The notes below the pieces were generated by a model that saw nothing but the letters and a program-made list of their open reading frames with translations, did no database searches and had not been told where the DNA came from. A DNA stretch of 23,326 nt from NCBI GenBank assembly GCA_023386115.1, contig JAEWKL010000525.1, positions 1 to 23,326 on the forward strand, in the 5' to 3' direction. This stretch comes from Pseudomonadota bacterium (GTDB lineage Bacteria; Pseudomonadota; Alphaproteobacteria; Rhizobiales; Beijerinckiaceae). The position numbers and the translations under genes are program-made. This document shows, one piece after another, positions 1-8,353 of the stretch; position 1 is the stretch's first letter; every line of letters begins with the position of its first letter.

Positions 1-51
1 GGATGACGTCGAGAGGTGGCAGCGGGTGTGTCTGATCGATCGACCCGCCCC

Positions 52-2934
52 TCACGCCGCCTCCGGCGCCGCCCCCACCAGCTGCCGCGCCTGCAGGATC
101 GACATCGGCTCGCCGAAGGCGAAGCCCTGCGCGTAGTCGCAGCCGATCTCGGCCAAGGCCAGCGCGTCGGCTTCGGATTCGGCACCCTCGGCGATGATCT
201 CGAGCCCGAGCTCCTGCGCCATCCGGACGATCGAGCGCAGGATGCCCGAGCGCCCGTTCGCCATCTGGCGCACGAAGGAATGGTCGATCTTGATCGTGTC
301 GAAGGGAAAGCGCTGCATGTAGGTCAGCGCCGAGTAGCCGGTGCCGAAATCGTCGAGGCAGAGGCCCGCGCCGAGCTCGTGGATGCGGGCCAGCATCTGG
401 GCGGCGTATTCCGGGTTCTCCATCACCAGGGCCTCGGTCAGCTCCAGCTTGAGCGAGCCCGGGACGACGCCGGTGCGGGCGAGCACGGTCTTCACGTCGT
501 GCAGCAGGTCGTGGCGCAGGAGCTGGCGCGAGGACAGGTTGACCGAGGCGAAGATCGGCGGCTCGACCACCAGCGCCTGCTGCCAGGCGGCGAGCTCCGC
601 GGCGGTGCGCTCCAGGGCGAAGACGCCGAGATTGACGATGAGCCCGGATTCCTCCGCGATCGGCAGGAAGACCTGCGGGGCGACGCGGCCGAGACGCGGG
701 TGGTCCCAGCGCAGGACCGTCTCGAAGCCCGCCACCGTGCGGTCCTCCAGGCGCACGATCGGCTGGAACAGCACCTTGATCTCGTTGCGCTCCAGCGCCC
801 GGCGCAGGTCGCTCTCCAGCATCATCCGCTCGCCGCGGTCGGAGCGCATCGTCGGGCGGTAGACCTCGATCCGGTCGCCACCCTGGCGCTTGCCGTTGAT
901 CATGGCGAGCTCGGCGTTCTTCACCACGTCGTCGCGCTTCACCACCGCCCCCGCCTCGTGCAGGGCGACGCCGATCGAGGGCGTCAGGAAAATCTCGCGG
1001 TCGGCATAGGTGATCGGCGTGGTGATCGCCCGGCGGATGCTGTCGGCGAAGGCGATGATCCGGTCGGGGTCGCGCTCGGAGAGCAGGATGATGGCGAACT
1101 CGTCGCCGGCGACCCGCGCCAGGGTGTCCTGCGGCCGCAGCAGCCGATTGAGGCGGCGCGACAGGGTCAGCAGGATCGAGTCGCCGGCCGAGAGCCCGAT
1201 CGCGTCGTTGACCTGCTTGAACCGGTCGATGTCGATCACGAACAGGGTCGGCTTGAGGCGCGGGTCCTGGCTCGCCAGCGCCAGGCCTGAATCGAGCCGG
1301 TCGTTGAACAATTCGCGGTTCGGCAGCCCCGTGAGGTTGTCGTGGACCGCGTCGTGCAGCAGCCGCTCCTCGGCGATCTTCGCCTCGGTCACGTCCGCGA
1401 TGGTGCCGACGATGCGCACCACCTCGCCGTCGGTGCCGATCACCGGCCGCGCCTTGAGGCGGAACCAGTAATAGGGCCCGGCCGCCGAGCGCAGGCGGAA
1501 ATCCTGGCTGATGCGGCCGCGCCGCTCCTCGATCACCGTGTCGAGGGCGGCCGAGTAGCGCTCGACGTCGAAGGGATGGAGGAGGGAGAGCCAGTTCGCC
1601 TGCGGCCCCTCCAGGGCCCCGCGCTTCAGGCCCAGTTGCCCCTCGATCTCGGGGCCTGCGAAGACCCGGTCCCCCGGCACGTCCCAGTCGAACACCACGT
1701 CGCCGGCGCCGGTGAGCGCCAGCGCCCGCCGCTCGGTGTCGGAGACGAGGCTGTTGCCCAAGCCGCCGCCCGCGAAGGCGTGCTGGAGCACGGTGAAGCC
1801 GATCAGCATCACGATCAGCACCAGGCCGCCGATGAGGGCCGGCTGGACGAGGTCGTTGTGGAGCTGGCCGGTGATGGCGAAGCCCGCCGCCACCACCCAG
1901 GCGAGCAGCAGGAGCCAGGTCGGGATCAGCAGGATCGCCCGGTCGTAGCCGTTGTGGATGGCGAGGTAGACCACCAGAAGCAGGCCGACGCCCGCCACCG
2001 TCGCGACCGAGATCCGGGCCACGCCCGCCGCCACCGGCGGGTCGATGACCGCGAGGCCGACGAGGCCCGCGAGGAACAGCAGCCAGATCAGCGCGACGTG
2101 GCTGTAGCGCACGTGCCAGCGGGCGAGGTTGAGATAGGCGAACAGGAAGACCAGGAGCGTCGCGCCGAGCACCGCCTCGGCGGACGCGCGATAGATCCGC
2201 TCGGCGGCCTCGGTGACCGGGAAGATGCGCTGGAAGAACCCGAAATCGATGCACGCATAGGCCAGCACCGCCCAGGCGAGGGCCGCCGCGGCCGGGAAGA
2301 TGATCGCGCCCTTGACCACGAACACGATGGTCAGGAACAGCGCCAGCAACCCGGCGATGCCGATGATGATGCCCTTGTAGAGGGTGAGGCCGGTCGCCTT
2401 CTTGCGGTAGGCGTCCTGGTCCCAGAGGTAGACCTGCGGCACGTTCGGCGTGCGCAGCTCGGCCACGAAGGTGACAGTGGTGCCCGGATCGAGGGTGATG
2501 ACGAACTGGTCGGCATCCGGGCTCTCGTCGCGCTCGGGACGGATGCCCTGGCTCGCCGTGATCGCGGCGATGCGCGAGCCGCCGAGATCGGGCCAGACCA
2601 CGCCGGAGCCGACGAGGCGGAAATGCGGGGCGACCAGGAGGCGGTCGATCTGCTCGTCGGTGTCGTTGGTGAGCGCGAACACCATCCAGTCCGGCCGCGC
2701 CCCGGTCTCGCGCGCCTTCACGGCGATGCGGCGCACGATGCCGTCCTTGCCCGGGGCCGTGGAGATCTGGATCAGGTCGCCGTCGGAGCGGTAGCGCTCG
2801 ATCGCCGGGGTGAGATCGATGGCCTGCGAATCGAGGGTGACGCGCACGGCCTCGACCGCACGGGCCTCTGGCACGGCGAGGAGCAGCCCGGCGAGGGCCG
2901 CGAGGCAGGCGAGGACGAGTGAGTACGTGCGCAA
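52..2934 (-). CDS. Membrane-anchored PAS-GGDEF-EAL cyclic-di-GMP signalling protein
   Basis: This protein probably makes and/or degrades c-di-GMP at the inner membrane. In order it has a signal peptide (about residues 1-26), a periplasmic domain to about 185, seven hydrophobic segments at about 186-386 resembling a 7TMR-DISM module, a PAS/PAC domain (400-520), GGDEF (525-690) and EAL (700-955). The GGDEF signature reads AGDEF, with an RPQD inhibitory site five residues upstream. In the EAL domain the signature reads ETV, but the metal-binding Glu, the VNLSS Asn, DDFGTGYS, the Lys of IKID and the QGF motif remain, so phosphodiesterase activity is plausible. The frame is open to a TTG at 3021. 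I prefer the TTG at 2934 because it puts a clean signal peptide at the N-terminus and has a GGAAG sequence upstream. The start is uncertain; the domain calls are firm. It lies 3' of the lpxC-like gene on the same strand. Confidence 0.93.
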   Translation of the reverse strand: MRTYSLVLACLAALAGLLLAVPEARAVEAVRVTLDSQAIDLTPAIERYRSDGDLIQISTAPGKDGIVRRIAVKARETGARPDWMVFALTNDTDEQIDRLLVAPHFRLVGSGVVWPDLGGSRIAAITASQGIRPERDESPDADQFVITLDPGTTVTFVAELRTPNVPQVYLWDQDAYRKKATGLTLYKGIIIGIAGLLALFLTIVFVVKGAIIFPAAAALAWAVLAYACIDFGFFQRIFPVTEAAERIYRASAEAVLGATLLVFLFAYLNLARWHVRYSHVALIWLLFLAGLVGLAVIDPPVAAGVARISVATVAGVGLLLVVYLAIHNGYDRAILLIPTWLLLLAWVVAAGFAITGQLHNDLVQPALIGGLVLIVMLIGFTVLQHAFAGGGLGNSLVSDTERRALALTGAGDVVFDWDVPGDRVFAGPEIEGQLGLKRGALEGPQANWLSLLHPFDVERYSAALDTVIEERRGRISQDFRLRSAAGPYYWFRLKARPVIGTDGEVVRIVGTIADVTEAKIAEERLLHDAVHDNLTGLPNRELFNDRLDSGLALASQDPRLKPTLFVIDIDRFKQVNDAIGLSAGDSILLTLSRRLNRLLRPQDTLARVAGDEFAIILLSERDPDRIIAFADSIRRAITTPITYADREIFLTPSIGVALHEAGAVVKRDDVVKNAELAMINGKRQGGDRIEVYRPTMRSDRGERMMLESDLRRALERNEIKVLFQPIVRLEDRTVAGFETVLRWDHPRLGRVAPQVFLPIAEESGLIVNLGVFALERTAAELAAWQQALVVEPPIFASVNLSSRQLLRHDLLHDVKTVLARTGVVPGSLKLELTEALVMENPEYAAQMLARIHELGAGLCLDDFGTGYSALTYMQRFPFDTIKIDHSFVRQMANGRSGILRSIVRMAQELGLEIIAEGAESEADALALAEIGCDYAQGFAFGEPMSILQARQLVGAAPEAA

Positions 2935-3099
2935 GCTTCGGCGTCTTCCGACCGGACAGGGACGGCCACGGGGCGGCTCGGGGAGGTGCCGGACCGTACT
3001 GACGCCCAAGCTTCCGAGCAAGGCGGAGGCCCCGGATCTCCCCTGCCGCCCGCGAGCGCGGCCATCGTCAGGCTTCGATCGCTCCCCTTTGCGGCCAAA

Positions 3100-4206
3100 T
3101 CAAGTTGTGCCGATCGCTGCGTGACCGGGCGCGGCCGTGTCGGCCAGCGAGACCACCTCCCAGCACTCCGGATGGCGCATCAGCTCGGTCAGGAACGCGA
3201 AGGTCAGCGCATGGGTCGGGCAATTCGCCACGATGCGCCCGAGGATCGGCCGGCCGGCGAGGCCCAAGTCGCCGACGAGGTCGAGGATCTTGTGCCGCAC
3301 CGGCTCGTCGGGGAAGCGCGCGCCGCCGAGCACCCGGCCGCCCAGCAGGATCGCGACCCGCCCGGGCCGGGCGCCCCGCAGCAGCGGCTCGCGGTCGCAC
3401 GGGTGCATCCGTCCTTCCGTCTCCGGACAGATCGCGTGGCGGCATTCCGGCCGCGTCGGTGCAGGCCCGAGGCCGCCGTCGCGCACGGTCTGGGCATCGA
3501 ACGAGCGGGCCCAGAGCCGGTCGCGGGTCGCGCCCGGCAGCAGCGTCCGGGCGAGGGGGGTCTTCAGCAGGGTGCGCCAGATCAGCGAGGCGTTGCCGAA
3601 GCTGCGGCTCGGGGCGATCTCGGCGCGGAACGTGCGCGCATCGATCGGGCCCGACCAGCGCAGCACGCCGAAGCCTGGCAGCCGGTCGATGCTGACATCG
3701 ACGCTGAACGCCTCGGCCGGCTCGGCGCGCAGGAAGCCGTGCAAGCCGTCGACCTGGAAGGGCGCGCGGATGCGCAAGGCCTGGCGCGGCCGGTCATGCG
3801 GCACCCGCCCGGCGGCATCGATGAGCGCGCACCAGCGCGCGGCCGAGCCGTCGAGGATCGGGATCTCGGTCCCCTCCACGGTGATCGCGGCATTGTCGAT
3901 GCCCGAGGCTGCAAGGCCCGCCATCAGGTGTTCGATCGTGCGCAGCTTGCGCCCACGGCCGAGATCGAGGGCGGTGCTCATCCGGCTCGCGATCCAGCCG
4001 GCCGTGCCGGCCGGCACCTCGGCGCAGATCCCGGAGGCCGGGCAGCGCACCGCGAAGCGGATACCGTGGCCGGCAGGCGCCGGCGCCAGGGTCACGCGGG
4101 CGACCCGGCCGGTATGCAGCCCCGGCCCGCGCACCGACACGCTCCGGCCCAGCGTGGCTTCGCGCCACGCGCCGTCCGCCGCGTGCGCGACGCCGTCGAA
4201 TCCCAT
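3100..4206 (-). CDS. LpxC-family UDP-3-O-acyl-N-acetylglucosamine deacetylase, divergent paralogue with central insertion
   Basis: LpxC is the zinc deacetylase of the first committed step of lipid A synthesis. Family motifs are intact: TIEHLMAGL (Glu92, His93), HKILDLVGDL (His305, Asp309, Asp313) and the late His332 in CPTHAL. The 19-residue spacing from Asp313 to His332 matches E. coli Asp246-His265. The distance between the two zinc His residues is about 212, against about 159 in E. coli. The protein therefore carries roughly 53 extra residues around 208-282, and is 368 aa instead of about 305. The ATG at 4206 is chosen over an upstream in-frame start at 4335 because GGCGGAG precedes it and the upstream part shows no LpxC similarity. 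It lies outside any cell-division cluster, where alphaproteobacterial lpxC normally sits, so I infer a paralogue. Its substrate may differ. It is followed 3' by the GGDEF-EAL gene. Confidence 0.85.
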   Translation of the reverse strand: MGFDGVAHAADGAWREATLGRSVSVRGPGLHTGRVARVTLAPAPAGHGIRFAVRCPASGICAEVPAGTAGWIASRMSTALDLGRGRKLRTIEHLMAGLAASGIDNAAITVEGTEIPILDGSAARWCALIDAAGRVPHDRPRQALRIRAPFQVDGLHGFLRAEPAEAFSVDVSIDRLPGFGVLRWSGPIDARTFRAEIAPSRSFGNASLIWRTLLKTPLARTLLPGATRDRLWARSFDAQTVRDGGLGPAPTRPECRHAICPETEGRMHPCDREPLLRGARPGRVAILLGGRVLGGARFPDEPVRHKILDLVGDLGLAGRPILGRIVANCPTHALTFAFLTELMRHPECWEVVSLADTAAPGHAAIGTT

Positions 4207-4534
4207 GTCTCCGCCCGACCGTTCCGCCGGCCGAAACCGACCGTCGTCTGCTGTTCCCCAGGGGTCGGTGCGGTTGTTCCGTGGATGGGCGGGCTTGAGC
4301 CGCCCATCTCTTCGGCCCCGGAACTTGGGCCGCACAGGACCCGCCTTCGGGCGCTCGCGCGCTCGATTGCCAGGTATTTCTACGGAGACTGACGGAAGGT
4401 CGACACTCGACCGGTCGACCTAGTTCAGGCGGAGGAGGCGGCAGACACGTCGTCTTGCTGCGCGCGGGACGCCGTCGGTTCGATTGTCGGCGGTGATCGG
4501 ATTCGCTACGGAAGGAGCCGCGAAGTCCGCCGCC
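4207..4534. other. Intergenic stretch with an 8-bp inverted repeat
   Basis: No convincing gene is seen between the lpxC-like start and the repeat element. The one structure I can point to is AGGTCGAC at 4397-4404 and GTCGACCT at 4414-4421, an inverted repeat with a 9-base spacer. It could be an operator-like dyad for the lpxC-like gene 190 bases downstream on the minus strand, or a weak hairpin. The rest shows no recognisable signal. Confidence 0.4.
4397..4421. repeat. Inverted repeat AGGTCGAC-N9-GTCGACCT
   Basis: Two perfectly complementary 8-base arms are separated by nine bases. The site lies in the long leader region upstream of the lpxC-like gene. It could be a regulator-binding dyad or a short hairpin; nothing in the sequence decides between these. 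Confidence 0.4.
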
Positions 4535-4727
4535 TGAACCCTCCCCCCTCTGCGGGGGAGGGTGTCCCACGGAGTGGGGCGGGAGAGGGGAACCACGGTT
4601 CCGGATAAAGCGGAGCCGTTCTGAAGGGCGCGAGCTGGATCCACGTCGCGCTGTCCCTCTCGGCGGGACTTCGTCCCGCTGCGCTCACTGCGTTCGCCAC
4701 CCTCCCCCGCAGAGGGGGGAGGGTTCA
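4535..4727. repeat. REPIN/MITE-like element with 30-bp perfect terminal inverted repeats
   Basis: Bases 4535-4564 are the exact reverse complement of 4698-4727, which gives a 193-bp element. Each arm can fold by itself, because CCCTCCCCC pairs with GGGGGAGGG around a short loop. The interior adds a GGAACC/GGTTCC hairpin (4589-4602) and a GCGGGAC-TTC-GTCCCGC hairpin (4663-4679). It has no coding capacity and no obvious target-site duplication. I recognise the GGGGGAGGG plus GGCGAACGCAGTGAGC composition as typical of dispersed intergenic repeats in Methylobacterium, but copy number cannot be judged from one window. It lies just downstream of the M16 peptidase gene and may also act as a transcription stop or mRNA 3' stabiliser for the thrC operon. 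Confidence 0.8.
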
Positions 4728-4748
4728 TACCGGCGCGTCCGGGCAGGA

Positions 4749-6044
4749 TCACCCCGCCCTGAGCGCCTTGCTCACCGCCTCGAGGCTCTGCAGCTTCTTG
4801 ATCGGGCCGATCGCCGCGATCGTCGGCGCTCCGGCGATGAGCGCCCGCCCGGCGGCCCGCACGTCGTCGGGGGTGACGGCGTCGACCTTGGCGATCACCT
4901 CGGCGGCCGGGATCACCCGGCCCCAGGCCAGGAGCTGGCGCGCCGTGCGCTCGATCCGGCCGCCGGGGGTCTCCAGCGCCGAGAGCAAAGCCACCTTGAG
5001 CTGGGCCTTGGCCCGGGCGAGCTCGGCGGAATCCACCGTCTCGGCTGCTTCGCGCAGGCAGGCGAGCGTCACCTCGACGAGGCCCGGCAGGTCGGCGCCC
5101 GCGGTGCCGGCGCCGATGCCGAACAGCCCGCAATCGCTGAAGGGCCAGTGGAAGGCGTGGATCTCGTAGGCGAGGCCGCGGGTCTCGCGCACCTCGTGCC
5201 AGAGCCGCGAGGTCAGCCCGCCGCCGAGCACCTGGGCGAAGAGGTGCGTGGCGTAGTAGGAATCGTCGCGGAACGACAGGCCCGGCAGGCCGAGCACCAG
5301 GTTGGCTTGTTCGAGCTTGCGCGGCATCCGGCGCTCGCCGCCGCGATACTGCCCAGGCACCTCCTGCGGCGCCGGGCCTGCCGGCATCGCCCCGAAGTGC
5401 TTCTCGGCCGCCGCCACGATCGCCTCGTGCTCGACCGCGCCGGCGGCGGCCAGCACCATCCGGCCGGGGGTGTATTCCCGGGCCAGATAGGCCTCGATCG
5501 CCGCACGATCGAAGCTCCTGATCGTCTCCGGGCGTCCGAGGATCGGCCGGCCGATCGGCTGGTCAGGGAAGGCGGCTTCCGTGAAGGCGTCGTAGACGAC
5601 GTCGTCAGGGGTGTCCTCGACGGCGGCGTATTCCTGCAGGATCACGCCCTTCTCGCGGGCGAGCTCGCCCGCCTCGAAGGCCGAGCGGGTCAGGATGTCG
5701 CCGAGCACGTCGAGGGCGACCTCGGCATCCTCGCCGAGGACGCGCGCGGTGTAGCTCGTCTGCTCGACACTGGTGGCGGCGTTGATCTCGCCGCCGACAT
5801 TCTCGATGTCCTCGGCGATCTGACGGGCCGAGCGCGTCGCCGTGCCCTTGAACGCCATGTGCTCGATGAGGTGGCTGAGCCCGTGCTCCTCCGGCCGCTC
5901 GTTGCGCGAGCCGGCGCCGACCCAGACCCCGAGGGTCGCCGTGGCGACCCCCGGCATCGCCTCGGTGGCGACGGTGAGCCCGTTGGGCAGCCGCGTGATC
6001 TTGAGGTCCGGCGAGGCGCCGAGCGTCGCGAAGTGCTGGTTCAT
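4749..6044 (-). CDS. M16 family zinc metallopeptidase (processing-peptidase-like)
   Basis: This 431-residue protein has the inverted zinc motif of M16 peptidases, HLIEH (His58, Glu61, His62), with the third ligand Glu138 exactly 76 residues later in LQEYAAVEDTPDD. The length and order of an active N-terminal half and a C-terminal M16_C half fit the subfamily B proteins related to mitochondrial processing peptidase beta and Bacillus YmxG. There is no signal peptide, so it is probably cytoplasmic. The ATG at 6044 overlaps the thrC stop as ATGA, so translation is likely coupled to thrC. The frame is open further upstream, but that part is thrC read in the wrong frame. The thrC-M16 pairing is a recurring alphaproteobacterial arrangement; its physiological substrate is unknown. 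Confidence 0.95.
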   Translation of the reverse strand: MNQHFATLGASPDLKITRLPNGLTVATEAMPGVATATLGVWVGAGSRNERPEEHGLSHLIEHMAFKGTATRSARQIAEDIENVGGEINAATSVEQTSYTARVLGEDAEVALDVLGDILTRSAFEAGELAREKGVILQEYAAVEDTPDDVVYDAFTEAAFPDQPIGRPILGRPETIRSFDRAAIEAYLAREYTPGRMVLAAAGAVEHEAIVAAAEKHFGAMPAGPAPQEVPGQYRGGERRMPRKLEQANLVLGLPGLSFRDDSYYATHLFAQVLGGGLTSRLWHEVRETRGLAYEIHAFHWPFSDCGLFGIGAGTAGADLPGLVEVTLACLREAAETVDSAELARAKAQLKVALLSALETPGGRIERTARQLLAWGRVIPAAEVIAKVDAVTPDDVRAAGRALIAGAPTIAAIGPIKKLQSLEAVSKALRAG

Positions 6045-7453
6045 GCGACATTCCTCAGGATGCGGGCGCGCTCGCGGATCGCCCGCTCGACCGCTCCTTC
6101 GTCGTTCGGCAGCACGGTGAAGCGCTCGCGCCGCTCCAGGAGGTCGGCGAGGTGCGGCGGCAGGGCCGGGCGGATGCCGGTCGCGGCCTCGACGGCATCG
6201 GGGAACTTCGCCGCATGCGCGGTGGCGAGCGCCACCACGGGCGTCGCCGGGTCGTCGGCGACGAGCTTGCGGGCGGCGCGCACGCCGATCGCGCTGTGGG
6301 GGTCGATGATCTGGCCGGTGTCCCGATAGACGTCGCGGATCTCGGCCACGACCTCGTCCTCGGGCACGGCCGCCGCGTCGAACTCGGCCCGGATCCGCGC
6401 GAGCGTCGCGGGGTCGAGGGTGAAGGCGCCGGACTGCTTCAGGCCAGCCATCAGCCGGTTGACGGCGCTCGAATCCCGGTCGAGCACCTCGAACAGCAGG
6501 CGCTCGAAATTCGACGAGACCTGGATGTCCATCGACGGCGAGGTGGTGGGCGCCACGCCCCGGACCTCGTAGGCGCCGGTGGCGAGCGTCCGGGCCAGGA
6601 TGTCGTTGGCGTTGGTGGCGATCATCAGCCGGCCGACCGGCAGCCCCATGCGCTTGGCGGCCCAGCCGGCGAGGATGTCGCCGAAATTGCCGGTCGGCAC
6701 CGAGAACGAGACTGGGCGGTGCGGGCTGCCCAAGCTCACCGCACTGGTGAAGTAGTAGACCGCCTGCGCGGCGACGCGGGCCCAGTTGATCGAGTTGACG
6801 CCCGACAGCCGCACCTCCTCGGCGAAGCGCGGGTGCTGGAACAGCGCCTTCACGATCGCCTGGCAATCGTCGAAGGTGCCCTCGACGGCGAGCGCGTGGA
6901 TGTTGTGCGCCTCGACCGTGGTCATCTGCCGGCGCTGCACCTCCGACACCCGGTTATGCGGGTAGAGGATGAACACGTCGACATTGTCGAGGCCGCGGAA
7001 CGCCTCGACGGCGGCGCTGCCGGTATCGCCCGAGGTGGCGCCGACGATCGTCGCCCGGCTGCCCTTGGCCTTGAGCGCATGGTCCATCAGCCGGCCGAGC
7101 AGCTGCATCGCCACGTCCTTGAAGGCGAGCGTCGGGCCGTGATGCAGTTCGAGCAGGAACAGGTTGTCGCCGAGCTGGGTCAGCGGGCAGACCGCCGGAT
7201 GCCGGAAGGTGGCGTAGGCCTCGTCGATCATCCGGTCGAGATCGGCCTGCCCGATCTCGCCGTCGACGAGGGGGGACAGCACGGTCTTGGCGGCCTCGGC
7301 ATAGGGCCGCCCGGCGAGGCCCGCGATGGTCTCGGGCGCGATCTGCGGCCAGTCCTGCGGGATGTACAGGCCGCCGTCGCGGGCGAGGCCGGCCAGCAGC
7401 GCGTCGGTGAAGGTCAGCGGCGCGGCGCTGCCGCGGGTCGAAACATGAAGCAC
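6041..7453 (-). CDS. thrC: Threonine synthase
   Basis: A PLP-dependent fold-type II enzyme converting O-phospho-L-homoserine to L-threonine, the last step of threonine biosynthesis. The PLP lysine is Lys112 in HHGPTLAFKD, the threonine synthase signature. ATSGDTGSAA (phosphate-binding) and SVPTGNFGD are also present. At 470 residues it matches the long gamma-/alphaproteobacterial class. The start is a GTG at 7453 preceded by AGGA at suitable spacing; the N-terminus LHVSTRG is the usual beginning. It is the first gene of an apparent two-gene operon with the M16 peptidase, with which it shares an ATGA overlap. Confidence 0.97.
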   Translation of the reverse strand: MLHVSTRGSAAPLTFTDALLAGLARDGGLYIPQDWPQIAPETIAGLAGRPYAEAAKTVLSPLVDGEIGQADLDRMIDEAYATFRHPAVCPLTQLGDNLFLLELHHGPTLAFKDVAMQLLGRLMDHALKAKGSRATIVGATSGDTGSAAVEAFRGLDNVDVFILYPHNRVSEVQRRQMTTVEAHNIHALAVEGTFDDCQAIVKALFQHPRFAEEVRLSGVNSINWARVAAQAVYYFTSAVSLGSPHRPVSFSVPTGNFGDILAGWAAKRMGLPVGRLMIATNANDILARTLATGAYEVRGVAPTTSPSMDIQVSSNFERLLFEVLDRDSSAVNRLMAGLKQSGAFTLDPATLARIRAEFDAAAVPEDEVVAEIRDVYRDTGQIIDPHSAIGVRAARKLVADDPATPVVALATAHAAKFPDAVEAATGIRPALPPHLADLLERRERFTVLPNDEGAVERAIRERARILRNVA

Positions 7454-7553
7454 GGTGATCTGTCCTGAGGCTGCCGCTGGCCCTACACGAATCCGCAGGC
7501 CGCGTCAGCCCAAGGCCTCGGGCGGGGATCGGGCGCCAGTCAGGCCTTCACGG

Positions 7554-7970
7554 TCAGGCCTTCTCGCCCGGAGCCTTGCGCAGGCGGCAGCCGGTGATCC
7601 GCCACGCCCCCTCCCCGTCGCGCTCCAGGGTGTAGAGCGCCTCCCAGTCGGTGCCGTCCTGGTCCTGGATGCGCACGCCCTGGGCGTGGCTGCCGTCGGG
7701 CAGCGCCTCGTCGGTGCCGAACTCGAAGCGGCGGTTGCGGTATACCGCCGCGTAGCCCTGCCGGACCATGCCGATGAAGGTCTCGGGGCTGCCGAAGGTC
7801 GACCGGATGGCCGGGGCGGCCTCGGCATAGGCCGCGGCCGCGTCGTCGTGCCGGAAGGCCTCCTGCTGGCGCAGGATCACCGCCCGCGCCGCCTCCCGGT
7901 CACCGTTGCCGGCGGCGAGCGCGCCCTGGCCGACGGCGAGGAGGGTCATCAGGGCGACGAGGGTGCGCAT
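7554..7970 (-). CDS. Secreted DUF4864-type small protein
   Basis: A 138-residue protein with a signal peptide (about 1-20, cleavage after LAA). The mature part resembles DUF4864: ILRQQEAFRHDDAAAAY, a SPETFIGMVRQGYAAVYRN block and a C-terminal WRITGCRL strand. The fold is probably NTF2/SnoaL-like, and no catalytic residues are known for the family. The ATG at 7970 is preferred over in-frame codons up to 8108 because it has GGGAGGG nine bases upstream and exposes the signal peptide. It lies between pyk and thrC on the same strand but is separated from both, so it is probably its own transcription unit. No function can be assigned. Confidence 0.85.
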   Translation of the reverse strand: MRTLVALMTLLAVGQGALAAGNGDREAARAVILRQQEAFRHDDAAAAYAEAAPAIRSTFGSPETFIGMVRQGYAAVYRNRRFEFGTDEALPDGSHAQGVRIQDQDGTDWEALYTLERDGEGAWRITGCRLRKAPGEKA

Positions 7971-8353
7971 GGGCGAAGGCCCTCCCGGGACGGGGCCTCG
8001 TCCGGCTGCTGCACCGTACCAGGCCGAGTCCACGCGCACAACTTCCAGTCGTCCTGCCGGGGAGGATGACAGAGGGTCGCGGCGAACGGGATGACGGCGC
8101 CGGATCATCCCCGCTTGATTTAGGAATATAATCCTTCAACTGCCCGCGTCATTCTAAGTCCGCATCGCAAAGTCCGCCCCTCGTTGGATGCAAGGCGACG
8201 GACCGACATTCCGGACAACCGGTCTTGAGACGATAAGGATCTGCTTCGTCTTCTGCTGCGCATGACGTGGGGTGCGTCTTCGGCATCCCGGGATCCGTGG
8301 GTGGCCCCGGGACGATTCGGCGTCCATGAACTCCGTGGCGTGACGACGACGGA
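7971..8353. other. Intergenic region between pyk and the DUF4864 gene
   Basis: A 383-base stretch without a supported gene. It holds a possible pyk terminator hairpin (8286-8312) and a short AT-rich patch around 8115-8140 (TTTAGGAATATAAT). That patch stands out in the GC-rich surroundings and may be part of the promoter of the DUF4864 gene on the minus strand, although I cannot place convincing -35/-10 boxes. Open frames here lack coding character. Confidence 0.4.
8286..8312 (-). terminator. Possible hairpin terminator downstream of pyk
   Basis: TCCCGGG (8286-8292) pairs with CCCGGGA (8306-8312) around a 13-base loop, 42-68 bases past the pyk stop codon. There is no clear U-tract, so it could equally be a stem that stabilises the mRNA end. 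Confidence 0.3.

Noticed and set aside
4535..4727. Reading the inverted-repeat element as a simple rho-independent terminator
   Set aside because: The arms are 133 bases apart and the element has several internal hairpins and no U-tract. A mobile repeat explains it better, though it may also stop transcription.
6045..6866. Upstream extension of the M16 peptidase frame
   Set aside because: It lies wholly within thrC in another frame; the real start overlaps the thrC stop.
6152..7468. 438-codon open frame on the plus strand
   Set aside because: Antisense shadow of thrC with no recognisable motif.
8149..8353. Possible short minus-strand peptide downstream of pyk (CPECRSVALHPTRGG)
   Set aside because: No ribosome-binding site, start or family evidence. 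It looks like non-coding sequence with an open frame.
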